This document shows, in pieces, positions 12,063 through 23,559 of a stretch of 50,000 bases of DNA. The stretch's first letter is position 1; each line of letters opens with the position of its first letter. A program made the position numbers and the translations under genes. The notes beneath the pieces were generated by a model. It saw only the letters and a list, made by a program, of their open reading frames with translations. It was not told the DNA's origin and ran no database searches. Origin of the DNA: Neocallimastix lanati (nom. inval.) (taxonomy: Eukaryota > Neocallimastigomycota > Neocallimastigomycetes > Neocallimastigales > Neocallimastigaceae); contig JACVTC010000003.1 of assembly GCA_016946835.1 (NCBI GenBank), forward strand, positions 1,742,501 to 1,792,500, written 5' to 3'.

Positions 12063-13172
12063 TTAATTTGTTGGAGTAACGAAAGTTTTGAAGGAAGCTA
12101 AACGTTTATCATCAATAGAAACGAATTCACCATTACAATCTTCTGGAACCTTTTTGCTAAGTTGAGCTAAATTGAATAAGACAGAAGCTGGTTCCTTTGG
12201 ATCCCTTAATTTCTTATTCTTTTCAAGGCCTAAAACATATTCACAGTCTTCTTTAGTAAAACCGTTTTGACAACTGTTTCTAACATATTCCTATTATTAT
12301 TATTTAAATAAAAAAAAAAGATTTTTTTTATAATTAATTATTAAAATTATTTTTTTAAAATTATTTTTTTTTAAAAAGATAAAAAAATATTAATAGTTAT
12401 TATCTTTATAGATTAAATAATTCTTTATATAAAGAAAATATAATTTTAATAATACTTTATTTAATCTTAAAACTTACTTGCATTGGAGTGTTAACAACAC
12501 CTGGTCTAATAGCAATAGTATAAATATCTGGTTCTTCCTTTGATAAAACCTTGGCATACATGTTTACACAAGCTATTTTTTTTTTATATTATTATTATAA
12601 TTATTATTATTATTATTATATATATTTTTTATTTAGTATTTTGAATTAATATATATATTCTTTTTTTTTTTTTATTTTAACAACAAATGAATTTACTTAC
12701 CCTTAGAAGTACAATAAGTAGACCAACCAACCATTGGTTTAACAGAGGAACCAGAACTGACAAAAATGACACGACCTTTAGCTTTTCTTAAGTATGGGAG
12801 AGCCTTTTGAGTCAAGTCAACAATACTAAAGAAATTAACATCGAAAAGCTTCTTCCAAATATCTACATCAATATCTTTAATTTGAGCAACTGGAGCCAAA
12901 GCAGCATTGTGAATAAGAGCATCAATTTTACCACCTCTCTTTTCAACAGTATCAATAATAACATCAGCGATTTCTGGATCGTCAATATTACCTAAGAAAT
13001 GACAAATTTTCTTTTGATTTTCATTTAAAACTTTACTTAATTCATCTGGAATAGTTCTAGAGACAGTAATAATATATCCTGGAATAGTACAAAGATATTT
13101 TAAGGTTTCAAAACCAATACCCTTAGAAGCACCGGTAATAATGTAAATTGGTTCAGTTTTTTCAGCTCCCAT
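12063..13172 (-). CDS. Short-chain dehydrogenase/reductase (NADP-type, IRC24/benzil-reductase-like), three exons
   Basis: Cytosolic NAD(P)-dependent oxidoreductase with a Rossmann fold; the substrate is unknown. Exons on the minus strand: 13172-12701, 12572-12478 and 12290-12063, with clean GTAAGT donors and AG acceptors, giving 264 residues, the usual size for a classical SDR. Motifs: cofactor site TGASKGIG (13-20), VSR at the end of beta-2 (Arg39 suggests NADPH), NAA (89-91, in place of the usual NAG), Asn113 of the catalytic tetrad, Ser140 in VSSGSS, and YCTSK (Tyr153, Lys157). Exon 2 carries the IRPGVVNTPMQ segment after the active site. The ending KTFVTPTN with TAA has no obvious peroxisomal signal. 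Similarity to yeast IRC24-like and sepiapterin-reductase-like enzymes is an impression, not an alignment. Confidence 0.94.
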
Positions 13173-13495
13173 TTTTTTTTTTTTTTAATTATTAATTATA
13201 ATATATCGAAAAAGAAAAAAAAAAAAAAACAAATAATTTTAAAAATAAAATTAAAATAAAAAAAAAAATAAAAAAGGATAAAAAAATTTTTTTATTTATT
13301 GAATGTATGATTTTTAATAACTTGGCAAATCAATTAAATTCTTGATTCAGATAGTTTTATATATAAATTACATAAATGGAAGGATTCATTTAAAAAAATT
13401 TTTTTTTTAAAAATGGAAAAAATAAATATGAGAAATAATATATCATATAAATAAATATATTAAAAATAATAAAGATACTACACAATTTGAATGTT
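13173..13495. other. AT-rich spacer upstream of the SDR gene
   Basis: Adjacent to the SDR start on the minus strand and expected to hold its promoter. A and T runs only; no specific element is recognised. Confidence 0.5.
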
Positions 13496-13958
13496 TATTA
13501 TTAATCATAACATAATAAATAATAATTAATAAATAATTAAATAATTAAATAATAAATAATAAATAATAAATAATGAATAATGAATAATAAATAATAAATA
13601 ATAAATAATAAATAATAAATAATAAATAATAAATAATAAATAATATATAAATAATAAACAATAAATAAATAATAAATAATAAATAAATAATAAATAATAA
13701 ATAATAAATAATAAATAATAAATAATAAATAATAAATAATAAATAATAAATAATAAATAATAAATAATAAATAATAAATAATAAATAATAAATAATAAAT
13801 AATAAATAATAAATAATAAATAATAAATAATAAATAATAAATAATAAATAATAAATAATAAATAATAAATAATAAATAATAAATAATAAATAATAAATAA
13901 TAAATAATAAATAATAAATAATAAATAATAAATAATAAATAATAAATAATAAATAATA

Positions 13959-14003
<45 letters not shown>

Positions 14004-14025
14004 TAAATAATAAATAATAAATAAA
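13496..14025. repeat. Heptamer satellite (AATAAAT)n with an (AAT)n core
   Basis: About 500 bases of near-perfect period-7 repeat AATAAAT. It is slightly degenerate up to 13690, almost uniform from 13690 to 13960, then (AAT)n at about 13962-13998, then heptamers again. A period of seven gives different residues in each frame, so it is not a coding homopeptide. A short second array of the same heptamer lies at 32697-32772. Confidence 0.95.
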
Positions 14026-14293
14026 TGAATAATTAAAAATTAAAAATTAAAAATTAAAACATACATTATTATTAATGATGATTCTTGTTTTAACGAATCA
14101 TTGTAGCATGTGCAATTTAATCAAAGATTTTAAATTGATTTTGCCGCCGTTTTATTAGGTGATACAAATGAAATAAATATAATATTTAATATATAAACAT
14201 AATATAAATATGGAAAAAATATATGATAAAAAATGTGGCAACAACTATTAATATATATTAATGTAAAAATTTCTTATCCATTTTTTATTGTTA

Positions 14294-14415
14294 TTTTTTT
14301 TTTTTTAAGATTAGGAACAAACTTTATTTAATAATATTTATTAAAAAAAAATTTTTTACATTAATTTTTAAAATTTACTCTATGAGTTTCGAGGACTGTT
14401 CCGAAGTAATACTTT
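14294..14415 (-). mobile_element. 3'-end fragment of a LINE (severely 5'-truncated copy)
   Basis: Begins with a T run (poly-A tail on the minus strand) followed by AAGATTAGGAACAAACTTTA, which closely matches AGACTAGGAATAAACTTTAT at 2080-2099 next to the tail of the larger minus-strand LINE relic. The match continues as TTTAATAATATT and, after an AT-rich gap, CTCTATGAGTTTCGAGGA against CTTTATGAGTTTTTGAGGA at about 2180-2200. It therefore looks like a short dead-on-arrival insertion of the same family, about 100-120 bases long. No target-site duplication was identified. Confidence 0.65.
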
Positions 14416-14694
14416 ATTCAAAAATTTAAATTAATAAAGTGACTAATGGAAGAAATATTTACATGAAATAATATTTATATAAAATATTATAAGTTTTATT
14501 TATAAATTTTTTAATTAGTACTGTTCATATTAATATATATTTAAATTAGCATGTATAAAATAAATTAATTTTAAAAAGTATAATCGTTAAAACGAATATA
14601 TTTAACAACTGTACTTCTTATAAATAATTTATTTTTATTTTATATCATATTTTTTTAATTTTTTTTTTTTTTATTTTTTTTTTTTTTTTGTTGG

Positions 14695-15087
14695 AAAAAG
14701 TTATTCATGTGACAATTAAGACCTATGATGTTATTGATTTGACTAGTGTTTAACAATTATTCCAACAAACTACACCAAAGAATTGTTGGTATCTTTCATT
14801 TAACTAATTGCTTTGCTCCAGGTTTGATTAATACTTCTGATTTTTACCTTGTAAGAAGCCTCAGTGCTAAGGATGAAGGGTTCATTGAAATTTACACTTG
14901 GTTACTGCTCAAAAGGCTTATCAAGTTCAAATGTTTGTAGTCTCTTCTTCTATTCTTAATGTTTTAGGTTATAGTGGTTAAGCTCGGTATTGATCATCAT
15001 TCATCTAACAGATGGTTAAACGAAAATATTTTAATAGTATATTAATAGTTAGATTTATAAATTCATTAATAACAACTATATGTTAAT

Positions 15088-15126
<39 letters not shown>

Positions 15127-15377
15127 TTTTAAAGAAAATTTGTTTTTATAAATAATAATACTTCTAAAATAATATTAAAAGAAAGATATATTTTAGGGAA
15201 AATATTATATAATTAAAACAAATAAATTATTTATGATTATCTACTTAAATAATTTTCCAATTATCTGATTCTTTTAATAAAAATAAAATAAAAATATAAC
15301 AATTAAACATGAGTATTTATTTTAATTTAAAAAATATTAATTCTCTTAACTTTAACATATAATCATTTAATAGTATT

Positions 15378-15420
<43 letters not shown>

Positions 15421-16070
15421 TATACTTTTTGTTGTGATGATAATATTTAAATCGATTCCATAATTAATATTATTATGAAATAATATTATTTTTATTTTAT
15501 TGGAATGTTTAATTTGTTATGGTCTTTATTATATTATATTGCTGAACTAATCAATATTCTAAGAGCAAAAATGCTAGTATTACTTCTTCTGTCCATTCCT
15601 TTATTCCTGTTTTAGTGAAGACCTTTAATTCAATTCCTATTCCCGTTTGTAAATTTATTTCAGTTTCTGTTGCTAGTTGCTGCTCCAGCTGTTTAAGCTA
15701 TATCTTTCTAAACCATCTCCAGTTGCTGATTCAGTTACTCCAGTTGTTGTTACTAAATCAACTAGTGGTCTTAGTAAGGATAAATTAAATAAAAGATATT
15801 ACTATCAAGTGAAAAAAAATATATATATATATTAGGTTTAATTGATGAAGCAATTTGATGCTACTATTTCACTTCATGTCTTTGATTTAGATACTTTAAC
15901 TGCTATGGGAATAACTAGATGGATTAAAAGGAAAATGAATATTGAATTCAGTCGATATCAATCAGTTGGTGATAATATTACTATTGAAGATTTAATTAAT
16001 ATCATTATTTTCATATTTATCTCTGATACACAATTTGTTTTCTACTTATGCTTTATCACATCTTTTTAAT
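14695..16070 (+). pseudogene. Polyketide synthase relic: ketoreductase and acyl-carrier regions
   Basis: Remains of the C-terminal part of a modular PKS, read in shifting plus-strand frames. Ketoreductase-like pieces: DVIDLTSV, stop, QLFQQTTP (about 14725-14780); then in another frame RIVGIFHLTNCFAPGLINTS (about 14777-14838), like the KR pattern GVFHLA; then TAQKAYQVQMFVVSSSILNV with LGYSG, stop, ARY (about 14904-14990), like SSxxSVLGNPGQANY, with the stop at the Gln position. From about 15560 comes a Ser/Pro/Val/Thr-rich linker including VADSVTPVVVTKSTSGLSKD, then GLIDEAI and LDLDTLTAMGITRWIKRKMN, with ITIEDLI (about 15833-16002), which fit an acyl carrier's DSLTAMELRNWI pattern. Thr replaces the phosphopantetheine serine. 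AT-rich sequence with T and A runs separates the two parts. Stops and frameshifts make it non-functional. The PKS reading is inference from motif order. Confidence 0.65.
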
Positions 16071-16370
16071 AATAGGTTTATTTATCTTTAATTTGAACAT
16101 ACCTCTATAATCTAGAGTTAATATTTCATTATATAAAATTAATACCAATTACTAAAAAATAATAGCTTTAATAGTAATAATTTAAATATATTACGAATAT
16201 AATAAGCTGCTTAACATTTGATTTATAAGTTTTAAATAATCCACGTGTTATACTAAATAAAATTTAATAATAAAAAAATAAAAATTTTATTAAATTTTTT
16301 TTTTTTTTTTTTTTTTTTTTTGATATTTTTTCTTTTTAATAAAAATAAAGATTTTTTGTTATGTTAGTTA

Positions 16371-16402
<32 letters not shown>

Positions 16403-16950
16403 AAGTAAAAAATAGTTAATCATTTATTTAAACTAATAAATTATTAATATTATATAGATCAATTTATTTTGACTTTTTTATTTTATTTCTTTTATTTTTT
16501 ATTTTTTTTTATTTTATTTTATTTTTTTTTATTAACTTTAATAAAATATTTTAAATTTTTATATTTACATATATTTAAATTCATTATAATGAATAAATGG
16601 TTTACTGGCCGATTTTATAATATTAACTTGATATTATTAAACTATTAGTTATTTCTATTCTTGATTAACTTTAAAATGTTACATGAAAAAAATAATTTTT
16701 GCACTAGACTAATTCGTTAATTCGATTTAAATATTGTTAAAATAATTTCTTAAATATTTTTTTGTCATCTAACCATTTCACCCTAAAACTAAGTATATGA
16801 TATTATTACACTATCAATTAATATTGGATGTATCTAAGATATCTCTTATAATATATGGTTTACATATACCATTAATATGATGAAAGTCTTTCTTTTGAAG
16901 GGTTATATATTTATATTATCTCACTTTGTGTGAATTACCTTTTATATATT

Positions 16951-16987
<37 letters not shown>

Positions 16988-17529
16988 CATCACATTCAAT
17001 TATAATCCGCTTTGAAGATTAGCACTAACTCTTTATATGTATATATATACATATTCGTTTTGTAATTTTAGAGATAACTATTTAAAAAAAATTATTAATT
17101 ATATATAGGTATATTTAATGAAAATCTTGGGGAAGTATTAAAATTGATTACATTTTATAACTAATTATATTATTCTAGCCCATTTAAATATGTTTGTAAA
17201 TAATGTAAAAATTGTTTCATAATTTTATAAAGATTTAGTATTTCAGTTATATTTTTTCTTGTTGGCTAATTTTTGCTTATTTTCTCTTTTTAGGCTATTT
17301 CCAAAATATAAAGATGATTTTTAAATAATTATTACAAAGAATCAGTCAAGTAGCCTTCCTTTAATAATATTTTATGTTCTTTACTTTTATGTTGTCTATT
17401 GCTCCCCTACCTAAAATTCAAATTTCTAATATAAGGTATTTTTTTCCATATTGGAAATTTCTCATCATTAACATATTAATGATAGAAGTTTAATGAATAT
17501 TACTTCTTGAATACTTTGTAATCAATAAG
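16071..17529. other. AT-rich stretch between the PKS and NRPS relics
   Basis: Includes a T run at about 16295-16320, a (TA)n patch at about 16370-16395 and a T run at about 16946-16987. Pieces of more balanced composition (16580-16920, 17100-17520) hint at decayed coding DNA, but I could not recognise motifs in them. Confidence 0.45.
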
Positions 17530-17870
17530 TATAGTTTGTAGATGGATCAACATCTTCTATTTGTAGATCAATCATGGTTATTTTTTATTGCTATATTATC
17601 CCTTTCATTACCACGAAGGTCTTTATTATGATTATATTAATTGAGTTATTATCTAATTCATTTCACGCTAGGTTTAATAATACATCAATAACACAATTAC
17701 TGCAAGCATGCACCCATTTCAATCTTGAAATTACCATTCTTTTAATATTTCCCTTGAATATTTGGGATATTATATTTTTAATTATTTTGTATGTATGGTC
17801 TCTAACATATAGTCTTTTCTATTATCGCTGCTTATATATATATATATACTTGTTTAATATGTTTAAATAA
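17530..17870 (+). pseudogene. NRPS-like relic: adenylation-domain end and carrier domain
   Basis: The plus-strand frame at 17574-17870 reads MVIFYCYIIPFITTKVF, then ELLSNSFHARFNNTSITQLL, then ACTHFNLEITILLIF and NIWDII. The order fits the end of an NRPS adenylation domain (YMIPSYF then LPLTxNGKV) followed by a peptidyl-carrier domain (GGNSLSxxQL, then IxxxxIFxxPTIxDI). The serine that would carry phosphopantetheine reads as Asn, one base from Ser, and the A10 lysine motif is damaged. The frame is short and flanked by stops. It lies about 1.5 kb downstream of the PKS carrier relic on the same strand, the domain order of hybrid PKS-NRPS enzymes, though too close for intact condensation and adenylation domains. 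An unrelated AT-rich frame remains possible. Confidence 0.4.
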
Positions 17871-18796
17871 AATTAAATAACTATACTTTAAATGAGATGT
17901 TTTATGGTTGAGCAAAAATCATTGTTTTGTATATGATAGCTTAAATCTTTGTAAGCAATGTATATTATTAAATTGAAATTTTGTATATTTATCGAGGGGA
18001 AATAATTTATGACGGAGTAGATCCCTTTGCCTATAATTATAGTCCATTATTATTAAGGGCTTAAAAAGTCAATAAAACTCTCTATCAATGAATATTGTTC
18101 TAATGTATGCTTAAAGTGTATTTTTTTTTCTCTCCTTTGAATTAATATATTACTATATTTTCATTAAGTTTTATTTTTACTTGTGATAAATTCTCTTCTA
18201 TCAACTATTTTATATTTTACGCGGTTTTTTTCTTCAATTTTGCAGTTTTTATCATTTCAAATATTTCAATCATTTTTTATTAGTCTTCCTTATTTTGATA
18301 TAATGAATAACTTTTATCATCACTTAAAATTCTAATTTTATTTTTCTTTGATATGATATTGTGTCCGGCAAAAGTTAAGAATCTTTTTAAGAGTCAGATA
18401 TTTGAGATCTATAATTATGACAACTTTATTAAAATATTTTATGATAAGGAACTACTAGCTCCTAAAAAAAAATTAAAAGATTTTAAAATAATAATACCAT
18501 TATGGTTTATATATATTAATTATATTACAATATGTTTCAATATATTTGAAGCCTCTTCTTCATATATTTCACATATTCTGACAATACATATATATTAAAA
18601 AAAAAATAGTTAATGCTACTTTTTCAAACCATATTATAACTTTTGATCAAAAAAAAAAAAAAAAAAAAAAAAGCAATTGAAAAAAATTTGTATATATACA
18701 TATTATTGTAATATATGTCTCATAATTATAACTTTGGATTTAAAAAATAATCAACTTAAAATTACATAATTATATATACATTATCTTACTTAAAAT
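17871..18796. other. Possible decayed coding DNA, unassigned
   Basis: Composition is somewhat more balanced than plain spacer. A plus-strand piece near 17990-18060 reads YRGEIIYDGVDPFAYNYS before a stop. A further open frame at 18353-18598 (81 codons, Lys/Phe/Ile-rich) has no recognised domain. These could be more of the PKS/NRPS relic or a separate dead gene. Confidence 0.3.
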
Positions 18797-18920
<124 letters not shown>

Positions 18921-19057
18921 GGAATGTCCAAAATCAATGATAAATTAGAAAATTAAATCACTAATAAAAATAATCCCTTAATCCCTTTCCTCAAATATAA
19001 AATTTAAACTGAGAAAGGAGAGATTTTTATTATTATTATTATTATTTTATTATTATT

Positions 19058-19143
19058 ATTCTACAGTGTTATCTGTTTGATCAATCTCGAACTGAATAAT
19101 CAATGCTTTAAATCCTTCAATGAAGAAGACGACGAAATTTCTA
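19058..19143 (-). other. Candidate orphan last exon
   Basis: On the minus strand a T-rich tract ending in AG (about 19144-19160) is followed by an open stretch reading NFVVFFIEGFKALIIQFEID and QTDNTVE, then TAA. GC is higher than the flanks, and the tract resembles a splice acceptor. No upstream exon was found within the next kilobase, so it may be a pseudogene fragment. Family unknown. Confidence 0.25.
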
Positions 19144-19160
19144 AAAAAAAAAAATAAGAA

Positions 19161-19202
19161 AATTATTAGGAGAGAACAAATATTTTCAAATTATTAGGTC
19201 TC

Positions 19203-19233
<31 letters not shown>

Positions 19234-20417
19234 GATATCAATTTTGAAAAAAGTGATAATTACTTAATAACATTAAACATTTTAAATAGGATAAGAAGAG
19301 AATAAAATAAATACGTTTAAAATTTATATATTTTGATATTCCCTTAAAGACAATTTATTATTAAAAATTGATAAAATTTAATAATTATATCTGATATATT
19401 CTTAATACGTATTAATGGTAAAAATTATATTTAATACTGTATTATTATTAAAAAAATTTCAACTTTTTAAAATAATATAAAATATAAAATATAACAAGTT
19501 TATATCCATTTAAATATATTTTTAAAAAAATTGATTTTTACATACAAAAGTTAAGCTAGAAAATTTAAATTTTTTTTTTAATTATTTTCAAAATTACAGA
19601 AATTATAAAAATTATAATTTTTTTTAATAATATTGATAACAGTATAATATATTAATTAATATTATAATGTTATACTAAAGTTGTAGTTAAATTCTAACTT
19701 TTAAGAAAGAACTGTTTTACAACTTTTAATTATAAAAATTATAAAAAAAAAACTTTGTTTATTTTTTTATAAAAATAAACTACTAATTTTACACGAAATT
19801 TATTTTATAAATAATTACACAAAAATTATTTATTATTCGAAAAAGTTATATTTTCAATAATATAACTTAAAAACATTAATTATTTATTATTTAATATTTT
19901 AAAAACATTTCATTCTATTTGACTAATTATTTCTTCTCTTTCATAAAAAGTCCCCTTCTAAATATTTATTTACATTTTCTTTTTATAAATTATTATTCTT
20001 TTTAGATTAATGAAGTTCATAACTTAATTTAATATATTTTTTAATAATATAATATAACAAAAACATAAAATAATATATAATAAGGTTTAAAGATAATAAA
20101 TTATACTAATTTAGAATAATTAAAATATAGTTTTAATATAACTTTAAAGAATATAAAAATATAAATTAATATAACTTTTCTAATACATTAATTTGATACA
20201 TTTGTATTGATTTTCTTTGTTTACATTTTTTATAAAATTTACTTCATATCTTGAAAATTCTTTATCAAATATAATAAAAAAAAAAAAAATTAAAATATAA
20301 TATAAATTTTAAATAATTGTATATAAAAGAAAATGTGTTAAAAAATATACATATATATTAAATCTATTTTATTAAAAGTTTAAATTTTAGAATTTTAAAA
20401 TTAAATTTTAATATAAA

Positions 20418-20457
<40 letters not shown>

Positions 20458-20584
20458 ATATTTAATTTATAATTATAAAAATATATATTATCTTTAATAA
20501 AAATTATTTAAAAATATTTTTTTTTTTTATTTATGTAAAATTTTTAATGGTTACACAATAATAAAACTTTTTTTAAAATTAATG
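19161..20584. other. AT-rich spacer that received the LINE insertion
   Basis: A run at about 19208-19233, T run at about 20420-20453, otherwise dispersed AT. No coding signal. Confidence 0.6.
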
Positions 20585-20597
20585 TTTATAATTACAT
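20585..20597. repeat. Left 13-bp target-site duplication of the LINE
   Basis: TTTATAATTACAT directly precedes the first LINE-derived codons and is repeated exactly after the poly-A tail at 23547-23559. This marks target-primed insertion. Confidence 0.88.
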
Positions 20598-23379
20598 ACA
20601 TATTGCATTTCGAAATATTAAGCCTTACTTTAACTGTGAAAATGTTGATAATTACCTTGAACAATTTAATAAATATGAAAAACTTTGCAAATTAATCAAG
20701 AAAACAAAGAGCAAATTTCGTTCTGCTAGATTTAAAGCTAATATAGTAAAAATTGGTAATTATTTTATGAATAAAGATTTCAAAAATGGATGGAGATGTT
20801 TAAAAAAAATGGCTAAACCATCGTATTCATCTACTTCCCCTACTTGCATAAAATCTAAATTTGGTCAAGATATTATCTCTCCTACTAAACAATTAGATAG
20901 ATGGGCTGAATATTATAAAGATCTAGCTTCTGATCCCTCAGGTCACAGCCTTAATCGTAACTTCTGGATCCATGCTTTAAGGAATATTAGTCTTAGATCC
21001 TCTACCTGGAATATCAACGATCCCATTACGATTGACAATATTAAAAAAACAATTTCATCTATGAAAAACAACAAAGCACCCGGTCCCGATGGTATCCCGA
21101 TTGAATTCTACAAAGCTCTGTTTTGCAATGAAGAATTACTGGAAACACATCCTGCTGCTGGAAAGTGTCTTAAATTGATTTTTAATAAAATATGGAATGG
21201 ATCTTTTCCTAAAAAATGGAACTCAGCTTCTATTGTATCAATCCCTAAGAAAGGTGACCTATCAGATTGTAGTAATTATCGAGGTATTTCTCTCATTAAT
21301 GTTGGACTGAAAATCATTTCAAAAATTATAACAGATAGAATATCTACTTACGCACTCTCACACAATTTCATTAGACCTGAGCAATTTGGTTTTCGCAACC
21401 GTGAAGAATGTATTAGTTTATTCATTTCAGTTAGAGAAATTTGCCAAAGAAGAAAATTTCAAGGAAAATTCACATATTTAGCCTTTTTAGATCTTAAAAA
21501 AGCTTATGATTCAGTTCCTATTTTTAACATTCTTACTAAATTATATCGTTATGGAGTACGTGGTAAATGTTTTGATTTTCTATGTAATTTATATACTTCA
21601 TCTAAAGCTCGTGCTCGATTTGCTTCAATGTTATCAAATGAATTTCCTATTAAAAGAGGTGTTCGTCAAGGTTGTCCATTATCTCCGATCTTATTCAATT
21701 TATTCATCAATGATATATTAAATGACTGTGAAAAATATGGTGTTAATATTGGAAGAAAAAAGTGTTTTTGTGGACTCTTTGCTGATGATGTTGTTCTCAT
21801 TGCTCCAAGTGCAAAAAATTTAGAAAAATTACTAAAAAAGGTACATAGATGGGCTAATTTAAATGAAATGACTTTTGGTATTGAAAAATGTGCAACTATG
21901 GTTATAAAACCAATGAACTTTCAATCTCCTCCAAACTATAGTGACCCAACCTTCTATTTAGGAATGAATGCTATTCCTAAAGTTTCTAGTTATATTTATC
22001 TTGGTATTCCTTTCTCTGATGATCTCTTACTAGAACACATTATATCTCACATGCATTTTAAAGTTAGAAAATCCCTTCTTTCATTTACACATTTCTTCTC
22101 AAATAAACTTATCCCTATTGCATACAAGAAAAAAGTTCTTCAATCCTTTGTTATTAGTAAAGTAATTTATTATTCTCCTTTACTTGGTTCCAACAAATCT
22201 AGAACGGCCAGAATTCAAACATTAATTAATACTGGTCTATTTTGGTGTATCGGCTCATTCTCTAAAAATGGTAAAACAAGTTCAGAAGACAATGACTATA
22301 TTAGACATAATTCTACTATGAGTACTTATGCTTTATCTCGAGATCTAAGCATTCCTCCTATTGCTGGTGTCTGCGCAGCCTTACAGATTAAATCTTTTGC
22401 AAAATGGAGTAAATCAAACTGTATTATAAAGGATCTTATTAAATCTATTCCCAAAATGCATTATTATTCCTTGACTAAAGAATCAAGAACACTGTATAAA
22501 AAAATCAAAAAATATAAATGTGAAAAATATGACGATATTTTAGAACGTTACTGGAAATCAGTTTCCAAATTTCAAGGTATTAAAGGTCAAAATTACGATC
22601 GTAATAAGTTCTCAAACAATAAAGCTATAATTATGCTTAGCTTAAAATATCCCCAATTCAACTTAGGGTTTTCGTGGATTATACGTTTACGCTGTGGTTA
22701 TAAATACAATACTACTATTGCTATTAGAATGGGTAGAGTTTCAGAAGATTGTCCCAAGTATTGCCCCTGTTGTGGCGAAGATAAACAATCTTTTGAACAT
22801 TGGATTTTTAAATGCGATGCTCTTGCATCTTTTAGATGGAATTCTTTAAATTTCATCGATGATCTCTATGTTTTATTCCATAGGAAGATTAGAGCGTTTA
22901 ATCCTCTTTCTTCCTATGACTCTATTTCTAATTTTGAAGATTATATCAATCATTATATATACTTGTTCCTTCTTGGTGGGACTTTAGTTTTAAATGAGCT
23001 ACATTTCGATAGTGGGGAACAGAGACAATTAAATGAACTACTTTTCAAAGGTTCATCTGAGTCACCTGTTCCAAAAATTGTGGGCTTGGCGGAATTCTTA
23101 ACAAGTGCAATACCTATCATTAGTAGTTCGTTTGAGCTATTATTTGATAGGTATTGCAAAATACCAAACTTATCCAAGAGCGTCGACGTCGTACTGATAA
23201 AGCATAATGATAATACAGGATCGTCATCTATTTCTACGAAGAATGAATCTTGCCCTAGTAGTTCAATAAACGATGAATCCGGGGAGAGTTTAGTGGACAC
23301 CACACTATCTATTTTAAAGATGTTACTTCTAGGTTTTATTTCTTTTTTATTTGTTAGGAAGGGAAAAATTCCCGCATAG
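20598..23379 (+). CDS. LINE reverse transcriptase ORF (5'-truncated, RT and C-terminal zinc cluster)
   Basis: The longest frame in the window. Residues are numbered from the internal ATG at 20767 (870 codons), but the frame runs in phase back through the element start (AFRNIKPYFNCENVDNYLEQ), so the original start is lost. RT motifs in order: KAPGPDGIPIEFYKAL (about 99-114), SIVSIPKKGDLSDCSNYRGI, RPEQFGFRN, FLDLKKAYDSVP (template-binding and first catalytic Asp), GVRQGCPLSPILFNLFINDI and LFADDVVLI (FADD 338-341, the catalytic pair), then FGIEKC and YIYLGIPF. All catalytic aspartates are present. Near 662-683 a cluster C-x3-C-x-CC-x8-H-x4-C resembles the C-terminal zinc knuckle of LINEs. The C-terminal 190 residues are Ser- and acid-rich with a hydrophobic end. 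Codon use is more GC-rich than the surroundings. The LINE clade is not determined. Confidence 0.93.
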
Positions 23380-23546
23380 TACAACTTGCCGAAATACATA
23401 GTATTTTCGAGCTTTTTATTTTTTTATTTTTTAAATTTTTTATTTTTAATTTCAAATGTACTTTTCACCTACATGTATTTTTTAAAATAAAATTTAATAA
23501 AGTTTTGGAAGTGTATTCTCTTCCCTGTCTAAAAAAAAAAAAAAAA
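20598..23546 (+). mobile_element. 5'-truncated LINE-type retrotransposon with intact RT frame and poly-A tail
   Basis: The element spans from the left target-site duplication to the end of its A tail (23531-23546). It lacks the endonuclease region seen in the older minus-strand relative, so it was truncated at its 5' end on insertion. The 3' untranslated part (23380-23530) has AATAAAG followed by a short segment ending CCCTGTCT before the tail, like the CCTAGTCT end of the older copy. The reading frame is undamaged over nearly 3 kb and the duplication is perfect, so the insertion is recent on the scale of this locus. It is presumably not autonomous, because the endonuclease is missing. Confidence 0.9.
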
Positions 23547-23559
23547 TTTATAATTACAT
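23547..23559. repeat. Right 13-bp target-site duplication of the LINE
   Basis: TTTATAATTACAT immediately after the poly-A tail, identical to 20585-20597. Confidence 0.88.

Noticed and set aside
12807-12995. Plus-strand frame of 62 codons
   Set aside because: Lies antisense within SDR exon 1, which has clear catalytic motifs.
22953-23399. 148-codon minus-strand frame
   Set aside because: Antisense shadow of the LINE ORF C-terminus; no domain and no splice or start context.
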